This document shows, piece by piece, positions 5,558-7,891 of a DNA stretch of 7,891 nucleotides; positions within the stretch are counted from its first letter, which is position 1, and each line of letters starts with the position of its first letter. Origin of the DNA: Clostridia bacterium (lineage in GTDB: Bacteria; Bacillota; Clostridia; Oscillospirales; CAG-272); the NCBI GenBank assembly GCA_017631215.1, contig JAGBTR010000014.1, forward strand, positions 1 to 7,891. Direction: 5' to 3'. The notes beneath the pieces are model-generated. The model was not told the origin of the DNA. It did no database searches and saw only the letters and a program-made list of their open reading frames with translations. The position numbers and the translations under genes were made by a program.

Positions 5558-5602
5558 AATGTTTGGTAAAAATTTATCAATAAAGAAAGGCGGTTCCCAA
5601 CA

Positions 5603-6922
5603 ATGACTTACAACAAGAAATCCATCGAAGACGTCGTTATCGCTCCCGGCACGAAGGTATTCGTTCGCTGCGACTTCAACGTGCCCTCCAAGGACGGCGT
5701 GATCACCTCGGACAAGCGCATCGTCGGCGCTCTGCCCACCATCAAGTACCTGCTCGACAAGGGTGCTAAGGTCATCCTTTCCTCCCACATGGGCAAGCCT
5801 CACAGCATTTTCACCGAGGGCTTCAAGCTCAACAAGAAGGAGCTGGCAAAGATCGCTGAGCTTCCCGAGGCAGAGCAGGAGGCCGCTACCGCTGAGGCTT
5901 ACGCCAAGGCAAAGAAGGACGTGACCAAGTTCTCGCTCAAGATCGTTGCTGACAGACTCAACGAGTATCTGGACGGCAAGGTTGCATTCGCTACCGACAT
6001 CATCGGTGCTGATGCTCAGGCCAAGATCGCTGCTATGGAGAACGGCACGGCTGTTCTGATCGAGAACGTTCGTTTCGACGCTCGCGAGACCAAGAACGAT
6101 CCCACCTTCGCAAAGGCTCTGGCTGATCTGGCAGGTGAGGGCGGTCTGTTCGTCAACGATGCATTCGGTACGGCTCACCGCGCACACGCGTCTACTGCAG
6201 GCGTGGCTGACTATCTGCCCGCTGTTTGCGGTTACCTGATCCAGAAGGAGATCGGCGTCATGGGTAAGGCTCTGGCTGATCCCGAGCGTCCCTTCGTTGC
6301 TATTCTCGGCGGCGCTAAGGTTTCCGACAAGCTCAACGTTATCAACAACCTCTTGACCAAGGTCGACACGCTGATCATCGGTGGCGGTATGGCTTACACC
6401 TTCCTCGCTGCAAAGGGCTACGGCGTTGGTACGTCGCTGCTCGACGATGAGAAGATCGACTACTGCAAGGATATGATGGCAAAGGCTGAGGAGAAGGGCG
6501 TTAAGCTGCTGCTCCCCATCGATACCGTCATCACCTCCGATTTCCCCAACCCCATTGACGCTGAGATCGAGACCGAGGTCGTTGACTCCGACAAGATCCC
6601 CGCTGACAAGATGGGTCTGGACATCGGCGAGAAGACGCGCGAGCTGTTTGCTGAGGCTGTCAAGAGCGCAAAGACGGTCGTTTGGAACGGCCCGATGGGT
6701 GTCTTCGAGAACCCCATTCTGGCAAAGGGTACCATCGCTGTGGCTGAGGCTATGGCTGCATCCGAGGCAATCACCATCGTTGGTGGCGGTGACAGTGCGG
6801 CTGCTTGCGAGACGCTGGGCTACGCTGATCGCATCACCCACATCTCGACCGGTGGCGGCGCATCGCTGGAGTTCCTTGAGGGTCTCGAGCTGCCCGGTAT
6901 CGCTTGCCTGCAGGATAAGTAA
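5603..6922 (+). CDS. pgk: Phosphoglycerate kinase
   Basis: A cytoplasmic glycolytic enzyme converting 1,3-bisphosphoglycerate and ADP to 3-phosphoglycerate and ATP. Clear family motifs in order: RCDFNVP (22-28), SHMGKP (61-66), ENVRF (154-158), [13 protein letters not shown] (185-197), GGAKVSDKL (236-244), WNGPMGVFE (361-369), GGGDSAAA (394-401) and [13 protein letters not shown] (415-427). All expected substrate and nucleotide loops are present. At 439 residues it is longer than most bacterial PGKs (about 390-420). The excess lies mainly between residues 67 and 110, a charged helical-looking insertion in the N-domain. The ATG at 5603 is preceded by agaaaggcgg (5584-5593). Codon use is strongly biased (aag, gac, gct and ctg predominate), as in a highly expressed gene. 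tpiA follows 95 nt downstream and is probably co-transcribed from the promoter at 5529. Confidence 0.98.
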   Translation: MTYNKKSIEDVVIAPGTKVFVRCDFNVPSKDGVITSDKRIVGALPTIKYLLDKGAKVILSSHMGKPHSIFTEGFKLNKKELAKIAELPEAEQEAATAEAYAKAKKDVTKFSLKIVADRLNEYLDGKVAFATDIIGADAQAKIAAMENGTAVLIENVRFDARETKNDPTFAKALADLAGEGGLFVNDAFGTAHRAHASTAGVADYLPAVCGYLIQKEIGVMGKALADPERPFVAILGGAKVSDKLNVINNLLTKVDTLIIGGGMAYTFLAAKGYGVGTSLLDDEKIDYCKDMMAKAEEKGVKLLLPIDTVITSDFPNPIDAEIETEVVDSDKIPADKMGLDIGEKTRELFAEAVKSAKTVVWNGPMGVFENPILAKGTIAVAEAMAASEAITIVGGGDSAAACETLGYADRITHISTGGGASLEFLEGLELPGIACLQDK

Positions 6923-6928
6923 GAACGG

Positions 6929-6983
6929 GTGGGGTTCCACCCCACGCCCCGCTTAAAAACCTTTTTGAAAAAAGGTTTTTAAG
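6929..6983 (+). other. Two intercistronic hairpins between pgk and tpiA
   Basis: Hairpin 1 is gtggggt-tcc-accccac (6929-6945), a perfect 7-bp GC-rich stem starting 6 nt after the pgk stop. Hairpin 2 is a perfect 14-bp stem from cttaaaaaccttt (6952 onwards) to its complement ending at 6983, with loop tgaa. No T-run follows hairpin 2, though its right arm contains five T. No promoter fits in the 34 nt before tpiA, so the pair more likely acts as a partial terminator, processing site or mRNA stabiliser than as a full stop. Confidence 0.6.
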
Positions 6984-7017
6984 AATTTCCAAAAACTTTC
7001 AAATGAGGTAAACAGTA

Positions 7018-7773
7018 ATGAGAAGATATGTTATTGCGGGCAACTGGAAGATGAACTTCACGCCCTCCCAGGCAACTGCCTTCATCAACGAGATCAAGCC
7101 CATGGTCGCAGGTAAGGACAACTGTGACATCGTGTTCTGCGCTCCTTACGTCACCATCGCTGCTGCGATGGAGGCTGCTAAGGGCTCGAACATCAAGATC
7201 GGTGCTGAGAACGTTCACTTCGAGCAGAAGGGTGCCTTCACGGGCGAGGTTTCTGCCGAGATGCTGCGTGAGATCGGCGTTGAGTACGTCATCATCGGTC
7301 ACTCGGAGAGACGTCAGTACTTCGGTGAGACCGACGAGACGGTCAACAAGAGAACCAAGGCTGCTCTGGCTGCCGGTATGAAGGTCATTCTGTGCCTTGG
7401 CGAGGTCAAGGAGCAGAGACTGGCAGGCATCACCAAGGAGATCGTTTCGATGCAGACCAAGCTGGATCTTGCCGATGTCAGCGCTGAGGACATGAAGAAC
7501 GTCATCATCGCTTACGAGCCCGTTTGGGCAATCGGTACGGGTCTGACGGCAACCCCCGAGCAGGCTGACGAGACCTGCGGCCAGATCCGCGAGGCTCTCG
7601 CTGAGATCTACGGTGCAGAGGTTGCTGAGGCTACCATCATTCAGTACGGTGGATCTATGAACGACGCCAACGCCGCTGAGCTTCTCGCGAAGCCCAACGT
7701 TGACGGCGGCCTCATCGGCGGCGCTTCCCTCGTCGCTAAGAAGTTTACCGCAATCGTCGACGCCGCTCAGTAA
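7018..7773 (+). CDS. tpiA: Triosephosphate isomerase
   Basis: A cytoplasmic TIM-barrel enzyme interconverting dihydroxyacetone phosphate and glyceraldehyde 3-phosphate. Length (251 residues) is normal. Catalytic residues are all visible: Asn9 and Lys11 in GNWKMN (8-13), His95 in IIGHSERR (92-99) and Glu167 in AYEPVWAIGTG (165-175), which runs into the mobile loop 6. The phosphate-binding YGGSM (210-214) and GGLIGGASL (230-238) are intact. The ATG follows gagg (7005-7008) with 9 nt spacing. It shares the biased codon use of pgk and lies downstream of it on the same strand, as is common in Gram-positive glycolytic operons (gap-pgk-tpi-gpm-eno). No gpm or eno follows within this window; a strong double hairpin comes next. 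Confidence 0.98.
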   Translation: MRRYVIAGNWKMNFTPSQATAFINEIKPMVAGKDNCDIVFCAPYVTIAAAMEAAKGSNIKIGAENVHFEQKGAFTGEVSAEMLREIGVEYVIIGHSERRQYFGETDETVNKRTKAALAAGMKVILCLGEVKEQRLAGITKEIVSMQTKLDLADVSAEDMKNVIIAYEPVWAIGTGLTATPEQADETCGQIREALAEIYGAEVAEATIIQYGGSMNDANAAELLAKPNVDGGLIGGASLVAKKFTAIVDAAQ

Positions 7774-7780
7774 TGGCGCG

Positions 7781-7812
7781 GGACGCGAGGACGCGGGGGA
7801 TGCGGGGACGCG
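7781..7812. repeat. GC-rich degenerate ggacgcg tandem repeat
   Basis: Four copies of a 7-mer spaced 8-9 bp apart: ggacgcg at 7781, 7789 and 7806 and ggatgcg at 7798. The run begins 7 nt after the tpiA stop and is far more GC-rich than the hairpins that follow. No function is apparent. Confidence 0.6.
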
Positions 7813-7813
7813 T

Positions 7814-7879
7814 GTTACTTTTCTTTTGAAAAAGAAAAGTAACCAAAAGAAAACTTTCGCAAAAGTTTCTTTTTGGTTT
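7814..7879 (+). terminator. Double hairpin terminator region after tpiA
   Basis: The first stem is perfect over 13 bp, from gttacttttcttt (7814-7826) to aaagaaaagtaac (7831-7843), loop tgaa. The second runs from 7842 to 7877, about 16 bp with two bulges and loop cgca, followed by a short T-stretch (7877-7879). The two stems share bases 7842-7843, so they may compete. They probably end the pgk-tpiA transcript, though the final U-tract is weak. Both strands could form them. Confidence 0.55.
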
Positions 7880-7891
7880 CTGCCCCACGTG

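Noticed and set aside
5504..6940. Long open frame on the - strand (478 codons) opposite pgk
   Set aside because: It mirrors pgk exactly, has no RBS or family motif, and is explained by the strongly biased codons of pgk, which leave few stops on the opposite strand.

Overview
The window looks like chromosomal DNA from a Gram-positive, probably anaerobic gut-type member of the Clostridia (Oscillospirales/Ruminococcaceae-like). The grounds are a fairly GC-rich coding sequence with AT-rich intergenic DNA, strong Shine-Dalgarno sites, sigma-A-type promoters (one a perfect TTGACA-17-TATAAT), GTG/TTG starts, and small palindromic intergenic repeats of a kind I associate with such genomes. This is inference from style; no marker gene fixes the genus. 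All genes found are on the + strand.

Layout. 1-750: 3' part of a TtcA-like tRNA thiolation enzyme, cut by the window edge and followed by a terminator. 843-1908: own promoter and a 328-aa regulator with an N-terminal XRE helix-turn-helix and a segment that closely resembles the FtsK gamma winged helix. 1909-2193: intergenic, holding a ~100-bp cruciform MITE-like repeat, a terminator hairpin and a perfect 12-bp palindrome. 2194-3851: an ECF-like sigma factor with a winged-helix-like extension (2194-3003), then an unrecognised 283-codon reading frame (3000-3851). The two appear to be one ~552-residue sigma factor broken by a 1-nt frameshift near 2959-2961. 3951-5382: consensus promoter overlapping a terminator hairpin, then a CPA2-type cation:proton antiporter whose 3' end runs into a 31-bp tandem repeat. 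5529-7773: promoter, pgk and tpiA (glycolysis), separated by two hairpins and closed by a double hairpin.

How the genes relate. pgk and tpiA form a lower-glycolysis unit, and their codon use is more uniform than that of the upstream genes, as expected for highly expressed enzymes. The other genes appear to be independent single-gene units, each with its own promoter or terminator. The most unusual content is 900-3851, where two multi-domain DNA-binding regulators lie next to each other, each preceded by a 12-bp perfect palindrome. Their targets cannot be read from this window. No mobile-element transposase, phage gene, CRISPR array, tRNA or rRNA was seen.
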